Shown here: positions 32,280 through 43,324 of the stretch, in pieces
Position numbering within the stretch: the first letter of the stretch is position 1
Layout of the letters: every line of letters begins with the position of its first letter
From: Steinernema hermaphroditum
Lineage: Eukaryota; Nematoda; Chromadorea; Rhabditida; Steinernematidae
Length of the DNA: 64,000 nucleotides
Reading direction: 5' to 3'
Assembly: GCA_030435675.1 (NCBI GenBank)
Contig: CM059624.1
Span: forward strand, 10,874,769-10,938,768
Position numbers and translations under genes: made by a program
Notes under the pieces: model-generated
Databases searched by the model: none
The model's input: the letters and a program-made list of their open reading frames with translations, nothing else
Told to the model about the DNA's origin: nothing

Positions 32280-33263
32280 TTAATCCATCAAAACGTTCTG
32301 ATAGTTTCCGTAGTCCACAAACTCAGAATACGGTCCAGGAGCGGCATAGCCTTGATGCTGAACGTTGATGAGCTGTGGATAGCCTCCCTGGCGACGATTG
32401 AAGACGCGATCTTCCGGCATGTCGAAGAAGGACGCCAAGTTGTCCTGTACGCCTCGAGGATCGACTTGGGGTTGAAGATTGGCGAGTCGACGCTCGAGAT
32501 CTTGGATTTTATCACTCTGTTGTTGAACTTTTTGGATAAGCGTCTTGTTCTCTTGCTTCAAAGAGGCATTCTCGTCCTCGAGCTTCTGCATTTCCTGCTC
32601 TTTCTAAAACGAAAAGAACAGATTACTGTAATTCACAATGCTAGCAATTTTATGATAATCTGAACGCAAGTAGATATCACCGAAAAGACACGCTCGATTT
32701 CACCGAAATGTGCGTTAATTGCTTAATTTTGGCCACTGAAATTTTGCGATGTTATTTTAACGAAGTCAACCTGTACCTACAGTTTGATGACGCACCTCAA
32801 CTCTTTCTCCACAGAGGATTCTGCTCTGTACAAGACCCTTATTTCGGACCTCTCACTTATGTTTTATGACTTTTTATCTCAAAACACGCATTTTCCGTTA
32901 ACTCTTTGTTGGCGACGGCGCTGAGACGCTCTTGTGATAAGGCCATCACATGACTGTCTCTGTGTCACCCAAATTACGAAATGAGGCATCTTTAAACTAC
33001 TATATACAGCCTAAGACCAGCTTCTAGGCGGTAGAGATATGGTAGTCGACCTTATTTGCTCGTTTTTAACATGCCGCTCCCCAGCTGACTACCAAACGAA
33101 TTGACCCGATCGATAACATAACTCACCTTCTCGCGATATCTTCTGACGGCTGCGGCGTTCTTCGTCGGCTGCGGGCCTCGGGGGCGTCCGACGCGACTCT
33201 AAACTGAACCCTAAACTGGGCATGTTAATGAAACCTTACCGCCTTTGACTCTTTGGACGGCAT
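32280..33263 (-). CDS. bZIP transcription factor, GRP-motif family, member 5
   Basis: Three exons: 33240-33263, 33127-33198 and 32280-32603, giving 139 residues. The second intron is 523 nt, long for this window. Residues 9-32 contain VGRPRGPQPTKNAAAVRRY then REK, a canonical basic region with N-x7-R, preceded by the GRP...GP.T motif that marks this local family; GRP can act as an AT-hook-like minor-groove contact. The zipper follows with heptad leucines (KLEDENASLKQENKTLIQKV ... DLERRLANL). The C-terminal 60 residues are rich in glutamine, tyrosine and proline, as in activation domains. Nuclear dimeric DNA-binding protein by family knowledge; targets unknown. Confidence 0.8.
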
Positions 33264-33264
33264 G

Positions 33265-33905
33265 TTGACAGCTGTGAAGCCTGACTGTCACCAGGTACGT
33301 CAACGAGCGGTTGGTTGTGAGGAGGGCCGCGCTGATAAGGAGGTTCTCGAAGGGAAAACGCGAAGGTTTGATCAGTACAAAAATGGATTTGAAGGTTTTT
33401 TTGAAGGTGGCGCAGGTGTGCTAACAGAAAATGCAATCGATTGGCTTATCAGTAAGGGGAATGAGCCGCCGCGCAAAAATCTATTGGTAGTAGTGAAGCT
33501 CGTTGTTTGGAAGGAACAACAAGCGAAAAGCAGATGATCGAAAGGAGCCGGAACCGACTCCAATTGCGAAATTTTACTTTGGGCGGCTTCGCCGTTTAAA
33601 GGTCGTTCAATGGAAAAAGAAGCAGCAACGAGGTGCTAGTGGTGCTCATGATTGTAATGTGAAAGTCTTTTATAGCTAAATGTTTTAAGCATAGCCTGTA
33701 AGACATTATATAATCTATTCATCACGGACGTCACTTCTTCATAAGAAGGTCGCATAGATCCTGATTACAAGTTGACCCTGTTCGCAACGGCTCTTCGGCT
33801 CGATTGATTCGAATGCCAAATCCTGACGATCTTAAAGGTTGAAGGCCCAGAAAGATCCGACGAATATTATTCTGTACAGTATTTCTTTGCACAGCTTAGT
33901 TTGGC
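33265..33905. other. Intergenic sequence
   Basis: The plus frame 33253-33537 lies antisense to the bZIP start and has no features. No gene or repeat is seen. Confidence 0.35.
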
Positions 33906-33910
33906 ACAAC

Positions 33911-34300
33911 TTATTGCGAGCTTCCAATACCGTACATTATGTCTTTGTCGCCCATTTTCGCTACGGATGAAAGTATCTCTCCATCTCCCTCCCCGTCAGA
34001 TTCCATTAGCAGCTGGCATCTCATCATAACGACGATGTGGTGCCCTATGCGAATTCGCGCAATTTCCGCGGAATTTGGCCGGAAAAGCGAATCGATCGCC
34101 GTCTTCATAAGCGCTCTCATTAATGGATTACCACAAGCGGCGCCAGCGCCCAACAACACCTGGCCGGAAGCATCAATTAGGCGGACTGACCCCGGCGAGC
34201 GCTCAAGCTTTTGTAGCCATGGTGACACGACGGAGTTGTGGACAGCGTCGGTGGCCGACGCGTGTCCCTCCGGTCGATTTATGTCGTCTTTAGGCGATGA
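33911..34300 (-). CDS. Roadblock/LC7-fold protein, LAMTOR4-like
   Basis: The minus-strand frame encodes LQKLERSPGSVRLIDASG, then QVLLGAG, a helix (LMRALMKTAIDSLF), and a strand ARIRIGHHIVVMMRC. This succession resembles LAMTOR4, the small roadblock-fold subunit of the lysosomal Ragulator complex (LER.P....L..S.GAVL...GD, then a strand with V.FG.H.L.V). Ragulator anchors Rag GTPases and mTORC1 at the lysosome. The last about 25 residues are acidic and unlike the family. No in-frame ATG precedes the roadblock part: the frame is open back to about 34320, so a 5' exon or a non-ATG start is needed. Its 5' part overlaps the start of SPATA7 on the other strand. Confidence 0.5.
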   Translation of the reverse strand, partial: SSPKDDINRPEGHASATDAVHNSVVSPWLQKLERSPGSVRLIDASGQVLLGAGAACGNPLMRALMKTAIDSLFRPNSAEIARIRIGHHIVVMMRCQLLMESDGEGDGEILSSVAKMGDKDIMYGIGSSQ

Positions 34301-35873
34301 AAAGAGATGAGGCTGAGCGCATTTTTAGCCATCATTATCGCCTCTATAGTCAGGTGAGAGCTGTCGTTGACACCTCGCCGCCGAAGTCCATGTACAACAG
34401 CCCGAAGAGTGAGTGTCCCCGTCGACTAAGTAAGCTGTTTTTCCTCTGCAGGTATCCACTATAGGCCCTCGGGTGTGGTCCGGAGGACACAAAGTGTGGA
34501 GTCACTCAATAGACGACAGTATCAGGTACATTTTCGGAGCACCTCGACCCGACCGTGCTCGTCTTTCAGGGAGGTCGTGTGGAACTGGCCCAATTCCTGC
34601 AACGCCCCGCGACGACTACGGTCAACCAGAAGGCCACAAGGTCCTTCAACGTCTACAGCAGCGGGTCGATGAGCAATTTGTCTGTCTTCAATCCGCCTAA
34701 ACCGCCGCCACTAGATCTCAGTAAAATCGGATCGAAAGTTCGTTATAATCGGAATTATCAGCCGCCAAAGAGGAAGCAGAGACCGAATCTTCCGAGGCCC
34801 AACTCGAAGTCTTCCTCTTGTCAGTCCTATTCGGTGAGAGACTTGAGCTAATTTATAAAAAAGGGTCGCCGAATACATGGGAAGTACCGTATATCCCACT
34901 TCTTTTCCTTTGTATTGCTTTGCATACAAATAATGTGACCTTCAGTCCTCTTTCCAAACATCTACCTCCGAACGAACTCCAAAAACACAAGCAGAACTCA
35001 TCAAACCCAACAACTATTACGGTGCCTTCCACGAGGACGAGCGATTGCCCGACGAAGAAGAGGAGATCGATGAATACGAAGAGTTCAAAAACACAGTTTT
35101 GGACGACATCCTCGTCAGAGGCGTTTATTCGGACAGGTATACGATGCTCTGGAAAAAAAAAGGTTAGCGAGAGTTTTAGAGTGATAAAGGACGCCTTTGC
35201 GCACGAGATGGAGAAACGAAGAGGCATCCTGAACATGAAGAAGATGAAAAAGATCATGCTGGAGTGCTTCGACGACCTCGGAGTTGAGATGGACAACGAC
35301 GCAGAGTTTAGAAGACGCGCGATCCTCGCCCATTCCGATCTGTACCCGTACGAATCTTCTAACTACAACGCTCCTCAGGTATTCTGTAGGTGCATAGAGC
35401 TTGGATAAAGATATGGTTCAGATTGAGAGAGACGAAAGAGAGACATTCTCTCGCCGAAAATCTATAAGAGAACAGATCATGCAAGGTTCCACTGGATCTT
35501 CAGGCTCCACAAGGTACAGTACCATATTACCAAAACTAAGGCCACTCCGCGTTTCAGCCAGTCCTCAGCCTCATCTTCGCATCGCTCCAGCGAATCCCAC
35601 TTCTCCTACGAAAGAAGCGACGATCGCCGCTCTCCTCCCGAATTCCTCGAGTCCGACGGAGAATTCGCTCTCGATGCGAAGCCCCCTTCAAATCTCTCGA
35701 GTTCCTCCAGCGAATTGACCGATTTCCCCAGAGAAAGTGCTCACCACTTCGTCCTGCCCGACCGCGAACTCAGTCTCAGTAGCCAAGACGACGAGTTCCC
35801 CGACCTCGAAGATGCTCAAAGCGATTTAAGTCAGATGATTGAAAGAGCCAGAAGTATTGATCGCTCAGAATAA
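34297..35873 (+). CDS. SPATA7: SPATA7 homologue, ciliary protein
   Basis: Seven exons in phase give 415 residues: 34297-34408, 34452-34525, 34570-34833, 34946-35136, 35180-35378, 35422-35513 and 35558-35873. Near the N-terminus, RIFSHHYRLYSQVRAVVDTS matches the SPATA7 segment with SHY...S.KA.VD. The centre has DEEEEIDEYEEFKNTVLDDI, then GVYSDRV, and KRRGILNMKKMKKIML; these parallel the vertebrate DEEELLYLSFIEDVTDEILK, LGLFSNR and K...LEEEKMRHLL region. The C-terminus is serine-rich and acidic. SPATA7 works at the ciliary transition zone and photoreceptor connecting cilium. The ATG lies 3 nt after a GTCTTTAG acceptor, consistent with trans-splicing. AATAAA overlaps the stop codon. Confidence 0.8.
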
Positions 35874-35891
35874 AGTAACCTCACTTCTTTA

Positions 35892-38093
35892 TTACTTCGA
35901 GAATCCGTGACTCCAGTTGTGTGCGTGTATTCGCTGCATCTTCGACTGCTTCATCGCTTCGAGCGTCTCTGTCACTCGTTTCAAGGACTTCTTGTCGAAT
36001 AATTTCTTCTAAATGGATTCAATGATGACATGCTACAGTACCCTTCAACCAACCGTCAGCCTGTCCCTTGTTTCCGCAGATGCCGGAACCTCACGCTTCT
36101 TCTTCTTCGGGGATTTGTTGCCAGTCAACGACACTCCTGTGGCCTTTTCGATGTCCCTGACCATTTCGTCGTCCTCCTTCTTTTCTCTTTCCTTCTCGCG
36201 TTCTATGGCTTCTGCGTCGGCGTTCTCCTTCATTGGGAAACCCTCTTCGTCACGAGGAATGATCGTCCCGTGGAAGGGGCACGTCTTCTTGTCCATTCGA
36301 GGACACAACTTTCCGTTCTTCATCCTTGTCTTGCACACCATCTTTGGCCCGTCGTCTTCGTTGCCAGCGAAGGTCATCACTCGGACTTGGTACGAATCTG
36401 CTCCCTCATTCAGCGCATCCCTAGAACAAGCCATCTGAACCGTTCAGCACTCATAACGCTTACGAATCGGACTGTTTCCAGTAGTTAATTCCATCGAAGA
36501 CGTTCTTGGGCATACCATCCGGCTTCGCGTCTTTCTCTTCCCAATATTTCAGATCCAAGCCATAGGAAACGGTAGGAACAGCAGGGCGTATGCTCTTAGA
36601 ACAACATGGCTTCTCATCATCGATTATCGGGACGTTGCTTGGACCTGATTTCGCAGAATCATCTTCTTTCTCCTTCTCCTCCATACGAGCAATTCGATCC
36701 AAAACGTGTTTAGGAATGTCTTCATCTTCGTCATGTTTAAATTCGAACTCAAATCCTGCAATACACCGAGCAATTATTTCGCATATACACCGTAACCAAT
36801 AGCACCTTCTTTTTCCTCTACGTCCACGAATTCATCGTCGTCGTCTTCTTCACTCTCTGATACTCCTTCCATAACTACTCTTCTCCTCTTCTTCGACGAA
36901 TCAGCCTTCAACTCCTTGCATTTCTCGATGTTTCCCTGGATTTCGTTTTTGAGGTCGACGAGAGTTTTTATCAGATCGCGGTTCGAATCCAGCATGTGCT
37001 TATGTAACTTTTGTAGCCTAAATTACGATGTTCTGATGAAATCACCAACGACAATACCGTACCAGCGTGTTACAGCCTTCAAATAGCAGTTGAGCATTTT
37101 GCAGCAATCTCTCAAACTTTCAAAGAGATCCTTGTTGGAAGCGTCCTCCTTCACCAGAGTATCTGCCGGGTTGATAACGATCTTCACTTCATCTCCGGTG
37201 TAGTATCCGTGAAGGTGGCGATCACCGAGCGTCTGCTCACTCTCCTCTGTTTCTTCTTCTTCGGTGACAAACTTCGGATAGAGCAACTCGATGGCATTTT
37301 TCGTCTCGCGAAGAGTTCTCCTAATCTCGGGCTCGCTTTCGCTCAGGATCGATCGAACCTTCTCGGTGACTCGTTCCGAAATCGCTTCTTTTCGCAAACG
37401 CTCTTCTTCCGCTCTCTGTCGTTCAATCTGAATCAATCTATAGATACGACAGATTTCATCTTGCATTCTTTTAAAAACACAAAGATACGACTTATTGGCA
37501 GATTGATTTTAACGCTTGTGGTTTGAGAGATGGCAAGCATGATGGCCTTAGGGGTTAGAATCTTACCCTCATGGCAGCATCTAATCTCTCGTAGTCGAAC
37601 GACTTTGATGACTTCAAAAAATCGTTCGCTAATCGTAATTTCCCATACGCCGGAGAGAACTTCTCACACCATTGTTTGACAATTTTGAGTGCTTCACTTT
37701 TCAGCTGCTTCGACGAAGTATTCGGCAATGGCAATGGGTATCGAACTGGGTCGGTTTCAACAGTGCACAGAAGGAAATCCTGAAAGTCGACGATCGAACA
37801 GTCTGCTATAGGCAATAAACCTGCAGAAACTCGACGATTTGAAGTCGAAAAGCGTGTGATCGCTGGAAGAAGTGGTCCGTCACAAGAACAACTGCGAGTC
37901 GTACATCACAATCGTCTTTGCGCAGGTATCCAAAGAGCGAATCCACGAATTCTTCAATGAGAGCTTCGTTCCTCCTGATGACATCCTTCAGGCGCTTCAA
38001 GTGACTTCCTTTCGATATGTCCTTTTCGACCGGGTCAAAATCCTTCACGATCCCGGCAAGCGAGCGCTTCGCGATGGCCAGCTCGACACTCAT
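35892..38093 (-). CDS. UVSSA: UV-stimulated scaffold protein A homologue
   Basis: At least eight exons on the minus strand. The N-terminal VHS-like helical domain (37567-38093) has DVRLAVVLVTDHFFQRSHAF and VKQWCEKFSPAYGKLRLAND. A coiled centre includes KAVTRWLQKL across a spliced junction at about 37065/37020. An acidic DDDDEFVDVEEKEG motif follows, the segment that in human UVSSA contacts TFIIH, then PAVPTVSYGLDLKYWEE. The C-terminal DUF2043 part has KTRMKNGKLCPRMDKKTCPF, then HGTIIPRDEEG, with the three cysteines and histidine of the zinc site. The last exon is 35892-36008. It acts in transcription-coupled nucleotide excision repair. ATG 38093 follows a GTTTCAG acceptor by 2 nt; an upstream in-frame ATG at 38162 is an alternative. 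Confidence 0.9.
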
Positions 38094-38286
38094 CGCTGAA
38101 ACGTCATGTGGATGATCATGGTACTGGCGTCGATTAAAAACATCAAATGGAACGAGAGCCACGAACAGATCAGCAGCGATGCACTAAGGTCTGATATGTT
38201 TATGCTTCAGGTCGAGGCGAATCACAGAGAAAGATCAAATATTAAATAATTAAAGCACATCAGATTTTAGAATATTCGAATCACAA

Positions 38287-39243
38287 TTAATACGAGAGAT
38301 AGAGGTGACGAGACGTGAGTGGATAGAGAAGAGAAACCCAGCTTAAAGCGCCGATCACATGGCCAGCGGTAACGGCCCACGTCCACTTCTTATTTAAGCT
38401 TGAAAAGGAGAAATTCGGAAGTCCTAGATTGTTGCAAATGGAGTGACTGATTATGGGAACCAAGATGTGATCTGGAATGGTCAAGATAAACCAAGAAGGT
38501 CACAAATGCGTGAAGCTCACTTGTACGCATGAAGATGAACGTGGCGTACACACCGAAAAGGTACGAATAAGTCGCTTGGAACACTCTTTGACCGATGGCT
38601 TGGCCCTTGGACATTCCTTTCCGCATATCGTCAAAGATGTGATGAAGATGACTCAGGGAGAAGAACAGTGGAGCAACAAAGATCGCACCGTTCCATCCGA
38701 AGCACCTGTAAAAGAGGGTCGCTGAGCAGGCCCGGAATGCTATCTCTTCAGTGATTGGCGCCATGAACGTGTTCCGAATGAATGTAAGCTCTCGGAATGA
38801 CTGCGTCCAACTTTTTAAGGCTAAAAGAAACCACATGAGTGAAAAGCAGCAACACAAGATCTCACAGAACAGTCCGATGCCATATGGATAGTGGAACTCG
38901 TCATACAGCTTCTCTAGGCAGTTACCCAAGTAGAAGACGCCGGTAAGAAGTGACGATCCAACGACAGCAGCCAGCGTTCCATGGAGATGGAATCCCATGG
39001 TGTGGAAGGGTTCGCTCAAATGCTAATCGCAATAATTTAGAAGTTATGAAAATCACGGCTTACCCGCAGAAGACCATAGCTAGTGCCAATGGAAAGGGCG
39101 TTATGGAGGAAAGCGGCACAGAAGCGCTTCCTCAAACTGGCCGGATGATCTCGATCGACGCCATTGTAGTCAAACATATGAATGAACCCGACATATCCAA
39201 CAGGAATCAGCACTGAAGCGGTCACTGTAGCGACAGACTCCAT
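38287..39243 (-). CDS. RCE1: CAAX prenyl protease 2 (type II)
   Basis: The ER-membrane protease that removes the last three residues of prenylated CAAX proteins such as Ras. The minus-strand exons encode VDRDHPASLRKRF (GRDHP in human RCE1), the catalytic FMAPITEEIAFRAC with Glu-Glu and Arg of the EExxxR motif at about residue 138, the FSLSHLHHIFDD motif with its catalytic histidine, and the HSICNNLGLP motif with Asn. Several membrane helices lie between. A 46-nt intron splits the part before SWTQSF (about 38810-38870); reading through it gives a false cysteine-rich stretch. A last intron precedes DHILVPIISHSICN-like residues. It ends 194 bp upstream of the UVSSA start on the same strand, so the two may form a nematode operon. 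Confidence 0.9.
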
Positions 39244-39244
39244 G

Positions 39245-39985
39245 GAACGGCGATTAGGACGTGAACTCCGAAGCTGATATGAAAGAGAGTAAAATAGAAA
39301 ATCTAATATCACAAAAATATCGTCATTATCTGAAAATCACGCATGGGTATGAGATCAAATGAGGTGAAAACGGGATTGCACGAGCAGCGAGGACTGTCAC
39401 GAAAGATTATGAGGAATCTGAGCCACCCTGGAGTGAGTGGAAAGGAGTGAAACATAGAGCGACGCTCAGGGTTAGGCAGGCGCTGCTTCAAGCAGTTACT
39501 CTCATTCCGATCCACGTCGATGCTCGTCTAGACAGATGCAAAGTCTATATAGACACCGTGCAGTCGAAAATTGAGCATCCGAACGTGCGAAGTTCCCTCC
39601 TTGTCTCAGTCTCCTCTCTCGCGCATGGACGACGAGTCCCGACGCGCGATTCGTCAACAGACTGGCGCGGCGCCAGCATCCGCCATCGGCGACTTCCAAA
39701 TCGCCACACGTCACCAGCGTGGCCTCCATTCGGCGAAAAACCGTCTGTTTAGTCTCCGCGAGAGTCGTTCTTCTTTTTCCTGCTCTCCCTCACGTCCGGA
39801 GTGCTCTGGACATCCTGGCGCTTCGCGATTCTGGCAGTGTTCGTTCGCACAAGGCGAAAGCCTCCGTCGCCGAGGATTTGTTATCGTCAGCAGCAGTTGT
39901 TTGTAGTAGTTTTTATGCTCTGTTTCGTGCTCGCTCTTCCCTCGTCTCGGCGATAATGTATGTAATTGTATTCTTACAGATTACG
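39245..39985. promoter_or_regulatory. Divergent intergenic region of RCE1 and TM9SF3
   Basis: About 740 bp between divergent conserved genes. The 39530-39950 part is GC-rich with open frames on both strands (for example an ATG at 39625 followed by [13 protein letters not shown]), which may be 5' UTR. An ATTCTTACAG acceptor at 39980 lies 5 nt before the TM9SF3 start and could take a spliced leader. Confidence 0.4.
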
Positions 39986-42110
39986 ATGCGAAGATGCAGT
40001 AGTAGTCTTGTCTTGTTGTGCTTAGGCCTTTTGCTTGCTGCACTAACACAGGCCGATGAGCATGACCACTACTACAGGCAGGATGACGAGGTTGTTCTCT
40101 GGATGAACACCGTTGGACCGTACAGCAATCGACAGGAAACCTATGCCTACTTCTCACTGCCTTTCTGCAAAGGATCGGTGACGGAGCTCAGCCATTACCA
40201 TGAGACTCTAGGAGAGGCTCTGCTCGGAGTTGAGCTTGAGTTCTCTGGGCTTGATATTAAATTCAGAAGTAAGTTGTCTACGAGAGTTGTTGTCCAATAT
40301 GTCACGGATACGCCAATTTTTAGAGAATACGCCGAAGACTACATTCTGCACGAAGAGGCTAACTGCCGATGATCTAAACGCGTTTACCTATGCCGTCAAG
40401 AACCAGTACTGGTATCAGATGTATATCGACGAGCTGCCACTGTGGGGAATGGTCGGCGAAATCGACACATCTGTATCTCCTTCTGTCATTAAACTGTACA
40501 CGCACAAGAAGTTTGATATCGGATACAACAATGATCAGGTGTTGTATAAGTGCCATTAATTTCCCTAACATCCACTGGTTTTAGATCGTAGATGTCAATA
40601 TGTCCACCACTGAGCTGGTAACGCTGTCAAAAGGCGCCGATATCACATTCAGCTACGAAGTCAACTACAAACCATCTTCCATTAATTTCCAGGATAGATT
40701 TGACAAATATCTTGATCCCCAGTTCTTCCAGCATAGAGTAAGTGCCCTTTATTCCCCTAACGTACGTTAACTTATCCTCATTTTCATCGTTCTTTCGTAA
40801 AATTTCATGCCTATTCGTTTAGATCCACTGGTTCTCTATCTTTAATTCGTTCATGATGGTTATCTTCCTTGTTGGCCTCGTTTGGATGATCTTCGTGCGC
40901 ACTCTCCGTAAAGATTACGCTCGTTATCAGAAAGAGGACGAACTCGACGATTTGGTATGCATTCGTTTCGTGGATCGTTCTAACACAAAAACATTTCCAG
41001 GATCGTGATCTTGGCGATGAGTATGGATGGAAGCAGGTGCACGGCGACATCTTCAGATCACCTCCACTTCCCATGCTCTTTTCCGCTTGCGTTGGAACGG
41101 GGTGTCACGTGTTCTCCTCTGTCTTCATTACAATCCTACTTGCCATTGTTGGAGAATTTTACACTGAGTAAGCCTGTGGGGTTAATCAATGGTTTGATTG
41201 AGTTTTTAGGCGCGGATCGCTGCTGAGTGCTGCCATCTTCGTTTACGCAGCAACCGCTCCGGTGAACGGCTATTTCGGAGGATCGCTTTACGCCCGTTTG
41301 GGAGGAAAGCGGTGGATCAAGCAGATGATTGCCAGTGCGTTCTTATTGCCCGCGCTCGTCTCCGGAGTTGCCTTCGCCATCAACTTTATCGCCATCTACT
41401 ACCACGCCTCGAGAGCTATTCCTTTCTTCACCATGATTGCCGTCACCTGCATCTGCGTCTTCGTCATTCTTCCTCTCACGTTGGTTGGCACCATTCTCGG
41501 AAGAAACATCAGCGGACAGAAGAACAACCCATGCCGCGTGAACGCCGTCCCTCGCCCAATCCCCGACAAGAAGTGGTTCTTGGAACCTACGCTGATCGTT
41601 CTCATGGGTGGAATTCTTCCGTTTGGCTCAATCTTCATCGAAATGTACTTCATCTTCACGTCGTTCTGGGCCTACAAGATCTACTATGTCTACGGATTCA
41701 TGCTTCTTGTGCTGATCATCCTGACAATTGTTACCACTTGTGTTACCATTGTCTGCTCGTACTTCCTTCTGAATGCGGAAGATTACAGATGGTAACGTCT
41801 AGAACCCCATGTGAGAAACTGTAGCAACTTTCAGGCACTGGACGAGCTTCATGGCCGGAGCGTCGACTTCCTTCTATGTGTACCTCTACTCGATTTATTA
41901 CTTCATGTTCAAAACTAGGTATATAAATCTTATCCATATTGCTGAGTAAAAAACGTCTTTTTCAGAATGTACGGCCTGTTCCAAACAGTATTCTACTTTG
42001 GATACATGGGACTCTTCAGTCTTGCACTTGGCCTCATGTGCGGAATGATCGGCTACATTGGAACAGCGAAGTTCGTCCACAAGATCTACTCAACTGTAAA
42101 AATTGATTAA
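39986..42110 (+). CDS. TM9SF3: Transmembrane 9 superfamily member 3 (nonaspanin)
   Basis: Eight exons in phase give 586 residues, close to the human length: 39986-40268, 40324-40538, 40585-40737, 40823-40954, 41001-41167, 41210-41791, 41835-41918 and 41966-42110. A signal peptide ([16 protein letters not shown]) is followed by [18 protein letters not shown] and YFSLPFC, then [19 protein letters not shown]. The membrane part has nine helices with landmarks [71 protein letters not shown] and NAEDYRW. The C-terminus ends KID, the conserved Golgi-retention style tail of the family. It resides in Golgi and endosomes and helps sort membrane proteins. Confidence 0.97.
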
Positions 42111-42230
42111 GCTATTTTTAATTTCACTAATAACTGACAACAACTTTAAGAAGCGTTTAATTACATATTTATTGCGGTTCTGTTCGATGCGGTTGAAGAA
42201 AAAGATGCATGTCGTATTGCAATTCATTTA

Positions 42231-43016
42231 TTACTGCTTCACTCCACAGGCCACATCTGTATCCCTGTTTTCATATATTTGCGGACTTTCGTGCACTTCA
42301 AGCCCAGGGTAGAATTTCTCCAAAATATCAACATTGCAATAATGGCTTTGGCAATAGAAAAGCGTGTAGTTTTGCTCCTTGTTTATTACGTCACTTGTTA
42401 CTTGAAGTGATCGCGGCAGTTCATCCGTATAGTCGTCCAGGTTCCTCCCAAAATCGACCATTCCGGTTGAGTCAAATTTGCATTTAGTTGCCCCGCTGCA
42501 CGCATGGTCCTTGAAATACTGCAACTTTTGAGGATCTTCACACATCCCCATGTATATGACCTCCGTGAATCTATCTTCGTAGCCCATCTCAAATTCGCGT
42601 GACATTCTCTGCAAACAAAATGATTACGCACTGCACAACGCTGTCTAAACAATGATATGTTATAGTGAACATGCCGCCGAAGGCAAAAGTTCCACAGAGA
42701 TATTAGGAGAAATTAAAAGACATACCAGGAACATACAGTTGGTGTCACATATTCGCGGAACTATATTTGCCTTCTGGTCTTTAAAATCAGGCCAGAATTC
42801 GTAAAATTCCTCTATTTTTATGCCTAACCAGTAAGCTGGTGTTGCATTCTTTAATCCATCTGTATCGGTGAAATACGCTGTCAGGAGGAACCTAAAAAGA
42901 GTAAATGCAGCATGAGGAGACAACGTTTATTCTTACTGGCCACAAGTGTGATAAGCGGCAACGCTGACGAACACAACAAAAAACAGTACGGAAACGGTAG
43001 TGAATCGACCGATCAT
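42231..43016 (-). CDS. Secreted cysteine-containing protein, unknown family
   Basis: Three exons in phase, 42937-43016, 42726-42891 and 42231-42608, give 207 residues. A signal peptide (VSVLFFVVFVSVAA) opens the protein. The mature part has about nine cysteines (in CDTNCMF, MCEDP, ACSGATKC, YCQSHYC and a last one near the end) and possible N-glycosylation sites (NAT, NYT). No domain is recognised. Nematodes encode many such secreted proteins. It converges with TM9SF3, whose stop is 121 bp away. The ATG is followed within a few residues by the hydrophobic core, which supports the start. Confidence 0.7.
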
Positions 43017-43064
43017 CACACACTCAAGGGTACAATAGTGAGGGAGGCAGATGCGTGCTGACGT

Positions 43065-43324
43065 CTAGGCTCTAGACGGAGACAGTAGACGGAGACACTC
43101 AACGCAAGAAGAACCTTCATCGCACGGCGGAGCGCAGGATACGGTAGCGTTGCTGGCGAGTTCCACGACACGTGCTCCATCGCCGGACTTCGCCTTCACG
43201 TGGCGCGATTCAGTGCCTTCGAAGGAGAAGATCGTAAAGAGTGAGATGATCTGCAAGGAAAGCGTGGACGCGAAGACGTAAAGTGACTCACCACGATGGT
43301 GCAGAGGACAAGCCGACGATTCAT
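43065..43324 (-). CDS. Small secreted cysteine-motif peptide, truncated motif
   Basis: Two exons, 43292-43324 and 43065-43250, give 72 residues. The signal peptide is split by a 41-nt intron (MNRRLVLCTIV, then IISLFTIFS). The C-terminal CAPPCDEGSSCVEC reproduces the first half of the CX3CX5CX4CX4CX3C motif found in the proteins at 54168 and 61395, then stops short with no further cysteines. It is same-stranded with and 48 bp upstream of the secreted-protein gene that starts at 43016. A frameshifted or truncated family member is possible. Confidence 0.55.

Noticed and set aside
33939..34310. Plus-strand 123-codon frame
   Set aside because: It is antisense to the roadblock-fold frame and overlaps the SPATA7 start; composition is serine/proline-rich without motifs.
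38390..39019. RCE1 as a single long exon with a cysteine-rich stretch
   Set aside because: The CEILCCCFSLMWF segment does not match the family and is flanked by GTGAG and TTTTAG; removing it as a 46-nt intron restores alignment.
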